A DNA stretch of 64,000 nt from Ignatzschineria indica (GTDB lineage: Bacteria > Pseudomonadota > Gammaproteobacteria > Cardiobacteriales > Wohlfahrtiimonadaceae), in the NCBI RefSeq assembly GCF_003121925.1, contig NZ_QEWR01000002.1, positions 434,001 through 498,000 of the forward strand, given 5' to 3'. Below the pieces are notes generated by a model. The model was not told the DNA's origin and made no database searches. It saw only the letters and a list, made by a program, of their open reading frames with translations. A program made the translations under genes and the position numbers. This document shows, piece after piece, positions 1 to 8,455 of this stretch; positions within the stretch are counted from its first letter, which is position 1, and the number at the start of each line of letters is the position of its first letter.

Positions 1-458
1 GTCGTAGGCACTGGAATCACCTCCCCATGCAGCTTATCGCTCCAGCCGGCATAATACTCAAACATCTCTGCAACTTTAGCGACCTCCCCACGCGCATCAC
101 GAATCGGTTTATTGCCGACAATCGCTTCTAGCTCCGCAAGTTCAGCACTCACGGCCCGGATCTTAGCACCGACCTGAAAAATCAAGCGTCCACGATCAGC
201 AGCACTCATCGCTCGCCATTTTGCTTGTGCAATTTTTGTGACCTCATTGAGCTTAGGAATAATCTCCGCTGAGGCATCCCGATAAGAGTAGAAGAGCTCT
301 CCATTATCAGCATTATAGAGCTCAATATCGCTCCCATCCCCAATAAACCACTCTCCGCCGATATAACTGCCGATACTCTCGGCGCCGGGGAAAAATCGAT
401 TAAATAATTCCCAGAAACGGTTTTGTATCTGATTCTCTTCTCTATAATAACGCCCCAT
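1..458 (-). CDS. Aldehyde dehydrogenase, N-terminal part (cut by window edge)
   Basis: An open frame runs from an ATG at 458 off the left end of the window, giving about 152 residues with no stop. The translation has the N-terminal features of NAD(P)-dependent aldehyde dehydrogenases: an IGGEW segment near residue 33, a stretch on entry and cap residues typical of the Rossmann domain (AKWRAMSAADRGRLIFQ), and the YYAGWSDKLHGEVIP block near residue 140. The catalytic Cys and Glu lie outside the window. It follows a beta-hydroxyacid dehydrogenase gene on the same strand after 190 bp, so the pair may oxidise one hydroxyacid or aldehyde substrate. The substrate cannot be read from this fragment. 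The family is clear; the exact enzyme is not. Confidence 0.85.
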   Translation of the reverse strand, partial: MGRYYREENQIQNRFWELFNRFFPGAESIGSYIGGEWFIGDGSDIELYNADNGELFYSYRDASAEIIPKLNEVTKIAQAKWRAMSAADRGRLIFQVGAKIRAVSAELAELEAIVGNKPIRDARGEVAKVAEMFEYYAGWSDKLHGEVIPVPT

Positions 459-480
459 CTTCTCTCCTCTCCTTGTTCTT

Positions 481-597
481 AATCTCTTTATCTTATTTTT
501 TATCTTATTCTTTTATCTTATTCTTTTAATACTCATTTCGAGTTTCTAGCTATCTCTCTCTATCTCTCTATCTCTCTATTTCTCTAACTCTCTGTTA
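481..597. repeat. Low-complexity pyrimidine repeats
   Basis: The spacer between two minus-strand genes holds short direct repeats. TTTTATCTTATTC recurs around 495-530, and a run of TCTCTCTA-like units fills about 548-597. On the transcribed minus strand this is purine-rich GAGATAGA repeat RNA. No gene or clear hairpin was seen here. Confidence 0.6.
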
Positions 598-648
598 AAG
601 GTCACTACTAAAGATCATTGAGTGATAAATAAATTGGCAATAAAGAAA

Positions 649-1530
649 TTAGCCATAAATCTTGCTATCGCTCTGCTTTACAATCTCATTAAAATCGGCA
701 TGATCCTCTAGAAGAGTACGACTATTCTCCCAAAGAGCGATAATTTCTTGACTGAGTGGCAACTCCATCCCCATCTCTTCCATTAATGACTCTGCTAGTC
801 CGACATCTTTACGCATCAATCCCATCGTAAAGCCGGAATCGAAAGCACCATTGAGAACCCAAAGTGGAAAATTAACTTCACTAGCAGCACTTCTTCCCGA
901 GCCTTTATTGATGCCGGCTAAAAAGGCCTCTGGCTCCACTCCCGCTTTTGTTGCAAGAGAGAGCGCTTCTGCAGTCGTAATGAGATGAGCCGCAATCAAT
1001 AGGTTATTACAGATCTTAACAATATTGCCGGCCCCCGCCTTTCCTACATGAACCTGTGTTGAGCTCATCGCCTTTAAGAGCGGAAGTAAAGCTTCAAATA
1101 GCCAACGATCCGCCCCAACGACCATTGTCATCGTGCCGGTAAGCGCGCCTTTAGGCCCACCAGAAACAGGAGCATCCACAAAGAGCATCTCTTTCTCAAT
1201 AAAGCGTTGATAGATCTCTCGCGTAACATCAGGAGTTGAGGTGCTCGTATCGATCACAACTAAACCTTTCTCTCCCCACTTCTCAATCTCATAACTGCAA
1301 GCAAGAACATGTTCCGCTTTTGGTAGAGAGAGCAGTAGAATTCTCCTCCCTGCGACCAACTCCTCTACGGGTAAAATCTTAACGCCGGCATCCATAGCAC
1401 TATTTCGTGCCGCTTCACTTAAATCAAAACCACTGACACGGTATCCCTTCGACAAGAGATTCTTCGCCATCCCTAGCCCCATATTACCTAAGCCGATAAT
1501 TGCGACATCCTTCAATATTTCCTGATCCAT
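649..1530 (-). CDS. NAD(P)-dependent beta-hydroxyacid dehydrogenase (3-hydroxyisobutyrate/tartronate-semialdehyde reductase family)
   Basis: This 293-residue cytosolic oxidoreductase has an N-terminal Rossmann domain with the G-L-G-N-M-G nucleotide motif near residue 14. It also has the family substrate-binding block D-A-P-V-S-G-G-P-K-G near residue 117 and the catalytic helix G-N-I-V-K-I-C-N-N containing the conserved Lys. Length matches the family. I chose the ATG at 1530 over an upstream alternative because GGGAG precedes it at good spacing and the Rossmann strand starts ten residues later. It is divergent from a LysR gene that probably controls it, and an aldehyde dehydrogenase gene follows. 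Family members act on 3-hydroxyisobutyrate, glycerate or related hydroxyacids; which one applies here is not resolved. Confidence 0.85.
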   Translation of the reverse strand: MDQEILKDVAIIGLGNMGLGMAKNLLSKGYRVSGFDLSEAARNSAMDAGVKILPVEELVAGRRILLLSLPKAEHVLACSYEIEKWGEKGLVVIDTSTSTPDVTREIYQRFIEKEMLFVDAPVSGGPKGALTGTMTMVVGADRWLFEALLPLLKAMSSTQVHVGKAGAGNIVKICNNLLIAAHLITTAEALSLATKAGVEPEAFLAGINKGSGRSAASEVNFPLWVLNGAFDSGFTMGLMRKDVGLAESLMEEMGMELPLSQEIIALWENSRTLLEDHADFNEIVKQSDSKIYG

Positions 1531-1606
1531 ATTCCACTCCCTTCTCTCTCTTATCTCGATAATTCTGATCAATTTCAGTATAGAGAAAGTCAAAATGTGC
1601 AACAAT

Positions 1607-1634
1607 AAAACGAATTGGGAATTTTGTTCGTTTT
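1607..1634. promoter_or_regulatory. Perfect inverted repeat in divergent promoter, likely LysR operator
   Basis: AAAACGAA at 1607-1614 is repeated in inverted orientation as TTCGTTTT at 1627-1634 with 12 bp between. The repeat lies between the divergent dehydrogenase and LysR genes, 41 bp upstream of the regulator start. LysR-type regulators usually bind such dyads beside their own gene, so it is a reasonable operator candidate. No binding is shown. Confidence 0.55.
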
Positions 1635-1674
1635 AACGCAACACTCATCTAAAAAAAGAGCGAGGAGTTACTCT

Positions 1675-2559
1675 ATGATTAAGAAGCATCGCGTCTACTA
1701 TCTCTATCAAGCTGTCAAATATGGTGGAATTCGTAATGCGGCAGATATTCTCAATATCGCGCCCTCCTCTATTAGCCGGCAAATCACCCTGCTTGAAGAG
1801 GAGCTGAAAACATCGCTCTTAGAGAAGAATTTAAGAGGTGCGCATCCTACAGAATCGGGAGAATTAGTCTTAAAGTATTTTGCTCACTCATTAGAACAGG
1901 AGGAGGATCTTCTCGCCTCTTTAGCGGCGCTACAAGGATTAGAGCGAGGAAAGGTAACAATTGCAACAGGTGAAGGATATCTACGCCACTTAGCAACAAT
2001 TATCTCCCAATTTTCTAAAGATCATCCTCAGATTGAGGTGCAGCTCTCTGCCGGAAGTAGCAATCATGTTGTCCGAAAAGTGAGTGATAATGAAGCCCAT
2101 ATCGGAATCGCTTTTAATCCTATCTTAGAGCCCAATTTACGGGTCCATTTTAAGCGGCAACATACCGTAAAAGCCTTTCTTCCCCCGACACATCCTCTTC
2201 TAAATGAGAAAGAGCCTTTAACCCTTGCGCAAATCAGAGATTATCCCTTAGCGATGGGCGATATCTCTCAAGGGATTCGACAAATTATTCAACGTGTGGA
2301 AGATGAGGAGGAGGTCACGCTTCACCCCACCTTAAAATGTAGCCAGCTCCATATGTTAAAACAGTATGCGATTGGTGGTGGCGTCACGCTACTGCCTGAA
2401 TTTATGCTTTATGAGGAGGATCGAGATCGATTAGCACTCCACCACTTAAGTCACCCCTATTTTAATCGAACAGAGACCTATATGATAACTCGGCGCGGTC
2501 GTCAACTGCCTCCGGCGGCACAAAAATTATTAGTGATGATTTTAAAGATGTTTCCATAG
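1675..2559 (+). CDS. LysR-family transcriptional regulator
   Basis: The 294-residue protein has an N-terminal winged helix-turn-helix (about residues 5-64) containing the LysR pattern A-A-D-I-L-N-I-A-P-S-S-I-S-R-Q-I, then a periplasmic-binding-like effector domain. The start at 1675 is preceded by GAGGAG at good spacing; an in-frame extension to 1615 adds residues unlike the family. It diverges from the dehydrogenase and aldehyde dehydrogenase genes and probably regulates them. The effector is unknown. Similar one-gene-apart arrangements often control hydroxyacid catabolism, but this is inference. Confidence 0.88.
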   Translation: MIKKHRVYYLYQAVKYGGIRNAADILNIAPSSISRQITLLEEELKTSLLEKNLRGAHPTESGELVLKYFAHSLEQEEDLLASLAALQGLERGKVTIATGEGYLRHLATIISQFSKDHPQIEVQLSAGSSNHVVRKVSDNEAHIGIAFNPILEPNLRVHFKRQHTVKAFLPPTHPLLNEKEPLTLAQIRDYPLAMGDISQGIRQIIQRVEDEEEVTLHPTLKCSQLHMLKQYAIGGGVTLLPEFMLYEEDRDRLALHHLSHPYFNRTETYMITRRGRQLPPAAQKLLVMILKMFP

Positions 2560-2615
2560 AGCCATAGATCCGTAGAGCCGGAGGGTCGTAGAACCATAGG
2601 GGCTATTGATCACTA

Positions 2616-3089
2616 TTACTCAAGATGATCTGAAAAGAGTTGCCGATGATCTGCCCGTTGCCACAATGCGACGAGTGTCTCACCAGCAGCGCGTTTCTGT
2701 TCTTCATAAGTTGCCCCTTTCCGCTCCATTCTGCCGGCAACATAGAGCGCTCTTAGGTAGGGATTTCGATGATTGAGGAGTCGTTTGGCATCTTCAATAC
2801 CGATACCGCTACCTCGTAAAACTTGATAAACCCCCTGATTAAAATCGTTGATGCGATCGCTATTCATCCATGAAGGGAGGTCACCTTGCGCTTGATATTG
2901 GGAGACTTTCTGCTTCACCTCCCAGGCACGTTCTTTCTGATAGAGGCTCTCTTTCTCTCGCTGTTTTTGCGATTCTTCTGAGATAAAGGAGTAGATAGCC
3001 GCAATCAGGAGCATCAATCCACGTAAAAGAAGACGCCCCACCTTATAGAGTAGGTAGATCATCAATATTACAAAAATTAATCGCACCAT
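2616..3089 (-). CDS. Hypothetical membrane-anchored protein
   Basis: I do not recognise this 157-residue protein. It has a hydrophobic N-terminal segment (about residues 3-38) that should anchor it in the inner membrane. A charged, Gln/Lys-rich helical stretch follows, then a soluble tail with the pattern R-G-S-G-I-G-I-E-D-A-K-R-L-L. The ATG at 3089 overlaps the stop of the upstream gene by one base (TAATG), which indicates translational coupling. A longer frame upstream would run through the neighbouring gene in another phase and is rejected. The two proteins probably work together in the membrane. Confidence 0.6.
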   Translation of the reverse strand: MVRLIFVILMIYLLYKVGRLLLRGLMLLIAAIYSFISEESQKQREKESLYQKERAWEVKQKVSQYQAQGDLPSWMNSDRINDFNQGVYQVLRGSGIGIEDAKRLLNHRNPYLRALYVAGRMERKGATYEEQKRAAGETLVALWQRADHRQLFSDHLE

Positions 3090-3352
3090 TACTCTTCTCC
3101 TCCCCTCCCGCGCTCCGCTTCCGCTTCTATTCTGATCTCTCTCTTCATACGTCTTTGATCTAAAAACCACTCAATTGTGATAAAGATCAGACGCACTAAG
3201 AGAAAGAGTAGAAGCAGTAAACCTGTACCGATCGCCCCAACGGTCACTAATCCCCAGATTGTTGCCGGCATAATCAATAGATAGGCCACATAATAGGCTA
3301 AAAGCACTAATAGCAGCAGTAAAATCACCATGAGTATTACAAATATCATCAT
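3089..3352 (-). CDS. Small hypothetical inner-membrane protein
   Basis: This 87-residue protein is mostly hydrophobic. Two membrane segments are predicted by eye (about residues 2-30 and 34-64), followed by a basic then acidic tail ending in E-A-E-R-G-R-G-G-E-E. Its stop overlaps the start of the next membrane protein by one base, so the pair is co-translated. No family was recognised. It faces the endA gene on the opposite strand. Confidence 0.6.
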   Translation of the reverse strand: MMIFVILMVILLLLLVLLAYYVAYLLIMPATIWGLVTVGAIGTGLLLLLFLLVRLIFITIEWFLDQRRMKREIRIEAEAERGRGGEE

Positions 3353-3577
3353 CTCTTGAATTCCTTATGGGCGACGCGCAATCATCATTAACTGATCAAC
3401 TAGTTAACTGGTCAGCAGGCTAACTGATTGCATTCTGATTACTCAATCATTGATTCGATCAATTACTCAATGAGTTACTCAAGTTACTCAAGTTACTCGA
3501 TCGATCGGGAAAAGTGGTTAAATTATAGCCCATCTTTCTCAATGGCTCTCAATAATAGCGGTTTATTCCCCACTCTT

Positions 3578-3606
3578 TTCACAAAATGGGCAAATAGCAG
3601 TATAAT
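3578..3606 (+). promoter_or_regulatory. Probable sigma-70 promoter of endA
   Basis: TTCACA (3578-3583) and a perfect TATAAT (3601-3606) are separated by 17 bp. They lie about 65 bp upstream of the endonuclease I start. The remaining spacer from 3353 holds short direct repeats of AGTTACTCA (about 3470-3500) and no convincing gene. Confidence 0.65.
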
Positions 3607-3672
3607 GCGCCCTCACTTTTAAGATCTAGTACTAGATCAATTTCACTCCTCAAGGGAATCAAGAGTTATATT

Positions 3673-4557
3673 ATGCGCCCAGGTTTTAACAAGTCGATCG
3701 AAAAAGTTATTAAAAAGAGTTTTAAGAAACGTAATCCTAAACAGTGGATTTTAGGAATTGTTGCACTTGCGGCAATTGGTCTATTTCAATACTTCTATGG
3801 CGATGGACTGATCACTGATAAGAGCAGTAAGGTCACCAGCTTTGAGCAGGCAAAGAGAGAGCTTGTTAAGATCTACAAAGCCTATCCTGATCAAGAAGAG
3901 TTCTATTGTGGCTGTGATTTTACCTTCAACAATCAGAGCGGCGTTGTTGATCTTGCCAGCTGCGGTTACGTGATTCGTAATAATCCAGAGCGTGCGAATC
4001 GTATTGAGTGGGAACATGTGGTTCCGGCGCATGCCTTTGGTAAAAATATGCAGTGTTGGAAAGATGGTGGTCGTAGTGGCTGTAAAGTGGGTGATGTGGA
4101 TGAAAATACCCTCTTTAAGATGATGGAGGGGGATATGCACAACTTGCAACCCGCTATCGGTGAGATCAATGCCGATCGCTCTAACTTTAGCTTTGCCGAA
4201 TTATCGCCCCAATTTAATCAATATGGCGCTTGCCAATTTAGAACTGATTTTAAGAAGCGGCAGGTTCTTCCTCGTGATGAGGTTAAAGGAATGATTGCAC
4301 GTACCTATCTCTACATGAATGATCGTTACAATGTTCCTTTCACTAGCCGTGAGATGAATCTTATGCAGAAATGGCATCTGACCTTCCCACCCACTTCTTG
4401 GGAGTGTGAGCGAAATGAGATTATTCTTGATATTCAGGGAAATGATAATCCCTTTATCACGAAGAGCTGTAATGCAAATGGAATTCAATGGAGTAGCCAT
4501 CAGAGTCGCTCTTTCTTCCAGACACTACTGCAAAACTTCTTAAAGATATTTGATTAA
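3673..4557 (+). CDS. endA: Endonuclease I (EndA/NucM family), secreted or periplasmic DNase
   Basis: The 294-residue protein starts with a very basic stretch and a hydrophobic segment (about residues 25-43), a signal peptide or anchor exporting it to the periplasm. The nuclease core is clear. I-E-W-E-H-V-V-P-A at about 111-119 carries the catalytic His115, and D-M-H-N-L-Q-P-A-I-G-E at about 154-164, followed by a D-R-S-N near 168-171, supplies metal ligands. These are the beta-beta-alpha-metal residues of the EndA/Vvn family. Several cysteines (80, 81, 97, 128, 137) could form the disulfides known in this family. Such enzymes cut DNA nonspecifically outside the cytoplasm. The gene has its own promoter and a terminator just downstream. 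Confidence 0.92.
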   Translation: MRPGFNKSIEKVIKKSFKKRNPKQWILGIVALAAIGLFQYFYGDGLITDKSSKVTSFEQAKRELVKIYKAYPDQEEFYCGCDFTFNNQSGVVDLASCGYVIRNNPERANRIEWEHVVPAHAFGKNMQCWKDGGRSGCKVGDVDENTLFKMMEGDMHNLQPAIGEINADRSNFSFAELSPQFNQYGACQFRTDFKKRQVLPRDEVKGMIARTYLYMNDRYNVPFTSREMNLMQKWHLTFPPTSWECERNEIILDIQGNDNPFITKSCNANGIQWSSHQSRSFFQTLLQNFLKIFD

Positions 4558-4601
4558 GAGAAGATAGTAGAGAGATAACTAGAGAGACTAGAGAGATAAA
4601 A

Positions 4602-4628
4602 AAAACCAGCGATCTTTTCGCTGGTTTT
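4602..4628. terminator. Bidirectional intrinsic terminator between endA and the HMA gene
   Basis: A perfect 11-bp stem (AAAACCAGCGA, 4602-4612, and its complement 4618-4628) closes a 5-nt loop. A-rich and T-rich flanks let it end transcription in both directions between these convergent genes. Confidence 0.85.
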
Positions 4629-4632
4629 GTCT

Positions 4633-4854
4633 TTATTGGGGCATCACCTCTGCGGCAAAACCGATATCATCAATAATCTCAATGATGGCACCTTCTGAGA
4701 TAATCTCCGAGGCAAACTCTACCGTTGTCTGCTTCTTCTCGACACTCGATTCAACCGATTGAATACCATCTAATTCCCGTAAAGCAGCATTAATACTATC
4801 TGTGCAATGGGAACAGCTAATTTCCGGAATGGAGAGTGTAATCTTTTTAATCAT
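4633..4854 (-). CDS. Heavy-metal-associated (HMA) domain protein, CopZ-like
   Basis: The 73-residue protein is a single HMA fold with the metal-binding motif C-S-H-C at residues 14-17. The usual hydrophobic pattern follows, including the D-D-I-G-F region near 63-67. Proteins of this type carry Cu(I) to P-type ATPases or sensors in the cytosol. No copper ATPase or regulator lies nearby. It is the last gene downstream of torD on the same strand, 77 bp away, with its own AGGAG site. Whether it belongs to the tor transcript or is independent is uncertain. Confidence 0.85.
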   Translation of the reverse strand: MIKKITLSIPEISCSHCTDSINAALRELDGIQSVESSVEKKQTTVEFASEIISEGAIIEIIDDIGFAAEVMPQ

Positions 4855-4931
4855 AAAAATAGCTCCTAAATAGCTTAAAGGAAGAGAAATTATTAATAGT
4901 GCATCACCTTAACAAAATGGTGCATATTCTG

Positions 4932-5645
4932 CTATAGCTCAAGCGCAATCAATCTCTCAATTTCTGCAGTTAAGTAATCATTATCCGCTAAAAGATAGGC
5001 CACCAGAAGTGACCCCATAGCGCTATAAAAGGTGCATCGGCAATGGGTCACACGCTGCAATCGCTCATTCCAAAGAGGAACCCAGGAGAGCAATCCTTCT
5101 TGAAGAAAGGTTTGCTGTGCAATATATTCGCTCTTTAAGAGAGAATAATCTTCCCGCTTCTCTTCTAGATCTCTCGCTAATTGCTCGCACCACTTTTGGA
5201 GAAGCGCAAGATAGATGGCAAGATGATCAGAGGGTTCTTTGAAAGAATCTAAAATCGCTAACCCACTCTTTGAGAGAAGCTCACGCATCTTCCGCTCAGC
5301 TTCGGCATACATCATATCGCCATCCCCTAAGTAGAGAGAAGCGTAAGGAATTGCACCACTCTTATCATCGAGCAGAAAACAACTTGCAAAATCAGCCCGC
5401 AGCTCAACACTAATATGCTCAATCTCAGAAAAACGCTCAATAGCCGCTTTAACCTGATCCACCTCTATTGCTAAGCCGATCTCGGTAAAGAGCTCTAATA
5501 GCGTATTGAGCGCCCCTTCCTGATAGAGCGTAACATCACTCTCGGTTAATTCATTCGCAAAGATTCGGGCAAACCATTGATAGGTCTCCCCTCTCATTTT
5601 CGCAACGACCGCCGCTTCATTAATGATGGCTCTTATTTCACTCAT
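4932..5645 (-). CDS. torD: TorD-family molybdoenzyme chaperone
   Basis: The 237-residue, mostly helical protein belongs to the TorD/DmsD chaperone family. The key family segment is visible as G-A-I-P-Y-A-S-L-Y-L-G-D-G near residues 97-109. These chaperones bind the Tat signal peptide of the reductase and hold it open for molybdenum cofactor insertion before export. It follows torA by 142 bp on the same strand, matching the order of torECAD operons. A strong hairpin lies in that gap. Assignment rests on family features and position. Confidence 0.85.
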   Translation of the reverse strand: MSEIRAIINEAAVVAKMRGETYQWFARIFANELTESDVTLYQEGALNTLLELFTEIGLAIEVDQVKAAIERFSEIEHISVELRADFASCFLLDDKSGAIPYASLYLGDGDMMYAEAERKMRELLSKSGLAILDSFKEPSDHLAIYLALLQKWCEQLARDLEEKREDYSLLKSEYIAQQTFLQEGLLSWVPLWNERLQRVTHCRCTFYSAMGSLLVAYLLADNDYLTAEIERLIALEL

Positions 5646-5684
5646 AGCTAATCCTATCTGTTATCTATCTCAACTCAATAATCA

Positions 5685-5718
5685 AGATGCGCTGTAGCAG
5701 ACTCACTACAACGCATCT
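5685..5718 (-). other. Strong RNA hairpin between torA and torD
   Basis: AGATGCGCTGTAG (5685-5697) pairs with 5706-5718 over 13 positions with one mismatch around an 8-nt loop. No T-run follows on the minus strand, so it looks like a processing or stabilising hairpin rather than a terminator. An adjacent direct repeat of CTATACGCTAA occurs at about 5724-5747. Confidence 0.55.
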
Positions 5719-5787
5719 CTTTGCTATACGCTAATTACTATACGCTAACTATCAATACTCTATGTTACGCTCTCAAGCGGATTTAGG

Positions 5788-8316
5788 CTATACCTCTACC
5801 GTCTCATTCCCGTCAATATCAACAACGGTTGGTCCATGGAATCCTGTCGGTGCTGGTGCAACACCTACAAACTTCTCGATCTCCACAAGACAAGTATTCG
5901 CACTCGGTGCTTGAGAGAGACTTGAAGTCCCCACATCCATCGTCAATGTATTGGGATCACCATAGGTATCGATCGAACCGATCGTCTCATCGAGGGGTGA
6001 ATACCAAGCACCTTCAAAGATCCTAACAACCCCTTCTGGGAAGTTATTATTAACATTCGCCCCGGCAAGCAGCTGACCACGATCATTAAAGACCCGAACG
6101 AGATCCCCATGCTTAATGCCGCGCTTCTCTGCATCAATGGGGCTAATAAAGACAGGTTCACGGCCGGCAATCGCATAGCTCTCGCGCATTTTTGTCGCTT
6201 CACATCCTTGTGAATGGAGACGATTATCGGGATGCGCCGATTGTAACCAGAGTGGGTAGCGATCAGATTTTGGCCCACCATGTGAACGCTCTGCCTTCTC
6301 CATCCAGATCGGATGCCCTTTACAATCTTCATAACCATAACTTGCAATCGTTCGGCTATAGATCTCAATAAAGCCTGAAGGTGTTCCTAGAGCATTAACC
6401 TCCGGGTCTTCTCTAAAGTCTGCATGGCGAACCCATGGTTTACCCTCAGGAAAGAGTACATATCCACGCTCCCAGAATTCTCTAAATGAGGGCATGTAGA
6501 AGCCTTTTGGATAGTTTTCATTATAACAATCCATATAGATCTTCTCGATCCACTGCATCTCATTACGATTTTGCGTATACTCTTTTTCACGATTGAGTCG
6601 CTTACTAAATTCACGCCAGATATCAAAATCACTCTTCGAGTAGTAGAGTGGATCGATCAACTTATGCATCGCGATAATACCGCGATTACTATAGGTGCCG
6701 TAAACATCGAGATCATTACGCTCATAAGGGGTACATGCCGGCAGAACAATATCGGCAAAGCGACAAGTTGCTGTCCAAGCATAATCGACCGCAACAACGG
6801 TCTCTAAGTTGCGATAGGCCCGCTTCATCTTGTTACGATCTTGCTGACGATGCCACTGATTTGCACCAGAAAAGATCGCCATCTTATAGGGCGCTAACTT
6901 AATCTTATTACCATTATAATTGATCTCTTTACCCGGCTCTAAGAGTGCATCGACAACACGCGAAACCGGAATAAAGTTGGAGTATCCTTTATAGTCGGTG
7001 CTCTTATATTTTGGCTCACGGCCAAAGTCGAGATTGAGAGGGAATGCTCCCGGCATTGAAGCTCCTGATGAAGAGACTCCCACAGAGCTATAGTGATGCG
7101 AGTAGCTGATACCACCGCCTGGAAGACCGATCTGCCCTAGCATCGCAGCAACAATAGCCGCCATCCAGTAAGGTTGTTCTCCATGTTGTTGACGCTGTAA
7201 TGCCCATCCGATCATCAATTGTGTGCGATTTTGCGCCATTGTACGCGCAAGCTCACGGATGGTATTGGCCGGTACGCCTGAGATCTCTGCTGCCCACTCT
7301 GGTGTCTTCTCCACCATATCTTCTGTCTCCCCTTTTAGGTAGGGGAGAAACTCATTAAAGCCTAAGGTATAGGTCTCTAGGAACTCCTTATCATAGAGAT
7401 CCTCTTTCCAGAGCGTGTGGGCAATTCCCATCATCACCGCAAGGTCTGTCATAGGGTTAACATAGAGATGCTCAGCATTGAGATAATTTGCTGTCATACT
7501 CTTAACAGGATCGATACAGATCACCCGAATCTCCCCATCTGCGACCTTCTCTTTGAGCTGCTCAAGGTAGCCATAAGCTTCATGTGTCTCTGTATTCCAG
7601 CCAACCTGTAGATTCTTCACCAGATCGGAGCCCCAAATTACAATGACATCACTCTCTTCGAGAATAATATCCCATGAAGTACCTTGCGAATAGACTTCCG
7701 TTGAGCCGAGAATATAGGGCATAATCACCTGCCCCGCACCGGTTGAGTAATCCCCAGCCGTCCCGACACTATTACCATGCATCGCAATTGCGCGAAGCAT
7801 ATGATTTCCGCAACTATGCACCTGTCCGACAGAGCGCCAACCCACATTTCCGGTATGAAGCGCCCAAGGACCAAATTGGGTCTGAATTCGCTCTAATGAC
7901 TCATAGATTAGATCGAGTGCTTCATCCCAGCTGACGCGGATAAAGCGATTATCCCCACGTTGACTCGTATCACTATTGTGACGATGTTTATACCAATCGA
8001 GGCGTACCAGAGGGTAACGAACACGCGCCGGGCTATAGATAATCCCGGGAACGGCATCTAAAATTCTTGTTGGATAACGATCAAACTCAAAAGGTTCTAC
8101 CTCAACAAGACGATTCGCAACTACTTTTGCACGGAAAGCACCCCAATGAGCGCCCGAAATACGCCATTCGGTTAATGTCTCTATATCGACATCAGTCGGC
8201 GCTTTAGTATGAAGAAGAGATTCTGCCATCAATGCCGGTGCAACCAATGATCCACCTGCGATCAGTGATGCCATCTTTAAAAATCCCCGGCGAGATCTAT
8301 CTGTTTGATAACTCAT
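5788..8316 (-). CDS. torA: Trimethylamine-N-oxide reductase, molybdopterin catalytic subunit (TorA/TorZ/BisC type)
   Basis: The 842-residue protein opens with a Tat signal (S-R-R-G-F-L-K at residues 8-14), so the folded enzyme is exported to the periplasm. The body is a bis-MGD oxidoreductase of the DMSO/TMAO reductase class without an N-terminal Fe-S motif. The segment D-Y-S-T-G-A-G-Q-V-I-M-P-Y (about 189-201) matches the TMAO/DMSO reductase region that carries the molybdenum-ligating serine, here Ser191. Length is close to E. coli TorA (848). It is flanked by a pentahaem cytochrome gene and a TorD chaperone gene, which supports a role in anaerobic TMAO or sulfoxide respiration. Biotin-sulfoxide or DMSO as the preferred substrate cannot be ruled out. 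Confidence 0.9.
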   Translation of the reverse strand: MSYQTDRSRRGFLKMASLIAGGSLVAPALMAESLLHTKAPTDVDIETLTEWRISGAHWGAFRAKVVANRLVEVEPFEFDRYPTRILDAVPGIIYSPARVRYPLVRLDWYKHRHNSDTSQRGDNRFIRVSWDEALDLIYESLERIQTQFGPWALHTGNVGWRSVGQVHSCGNHMLRAIAMHGNSVGTAGDYSTGAGQVIMPYILGSTEVYSQGTSWDIILEESDVIVIWGSDLVKNLQVGWNTETHEAYGYLEQLKEKVADGEIRVICIDPVKSMTANYLNAEHLYVNPMTDLAVMMGIAHTLWKEDLYDKEFLETYTLGFNEFLPYLKGETEDMVEKTPEWAAEISGVPANTIRELARTMAQNRTQLMIGWALQRQQHGEQPYWMAAIVAAMLGQIGLPGGGISYSHHYSSVGVSSSGASMPGAFPLNLDFGREPKYKSTDYKGYSNFIPVSRVVDALLEPGKEINYNGNKIKLAPYKMAIFSGANQWHRQQDRNKMKRAYRNLETVVAVDYAWTATCRFADIVLPACTPYERNDLDVYGTYSNRGIIAMHKLIDPLYYSKSDFDIWREFSKRLNREKEYTQNRNEMQWIEKIYMDCYNENYPKGFYMPSFREFWERGYVLFPEGKPWVRHADFREDPEVNALGTPSGFIEIYSRTIASYGYEDCKGHPIWMEKAERSHGGPKSDRYPLWLQSAHPDNRLHSQGCEATKMRESYAIAGREPVFISPIDAEKRGIKHGDLVRVFNDRGQLLAGANVNNNFPEGVVRIFEGAWYSPLDETIGSIDTYGDPNTLTMDVGTSSLSQAPSANTCLVEIEKFVGVAPAPTGFHGPTVVDIDGNETVEV

Positions 8317-8455
8317 ATTTCAATCCTTTATTAGATCGATGAAGGCTCTATTGATCTTAAGAGAATAGATCGTGATAACGCTTCACCGCTCTCTTTTCTT
8401 TAACTTTAATGTTCCTGAATAATCTTTCTAAATGGAGCTTGATACTCTCTGCGTA

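Noticed and set aside
3428-3622. 64-codon plus-strand frame upstream of endA
   Set aside because: Its translation is a low-complexity Ser/Tyr run from AGTTACTCA repeats, and the endA promoter lies inside its end.
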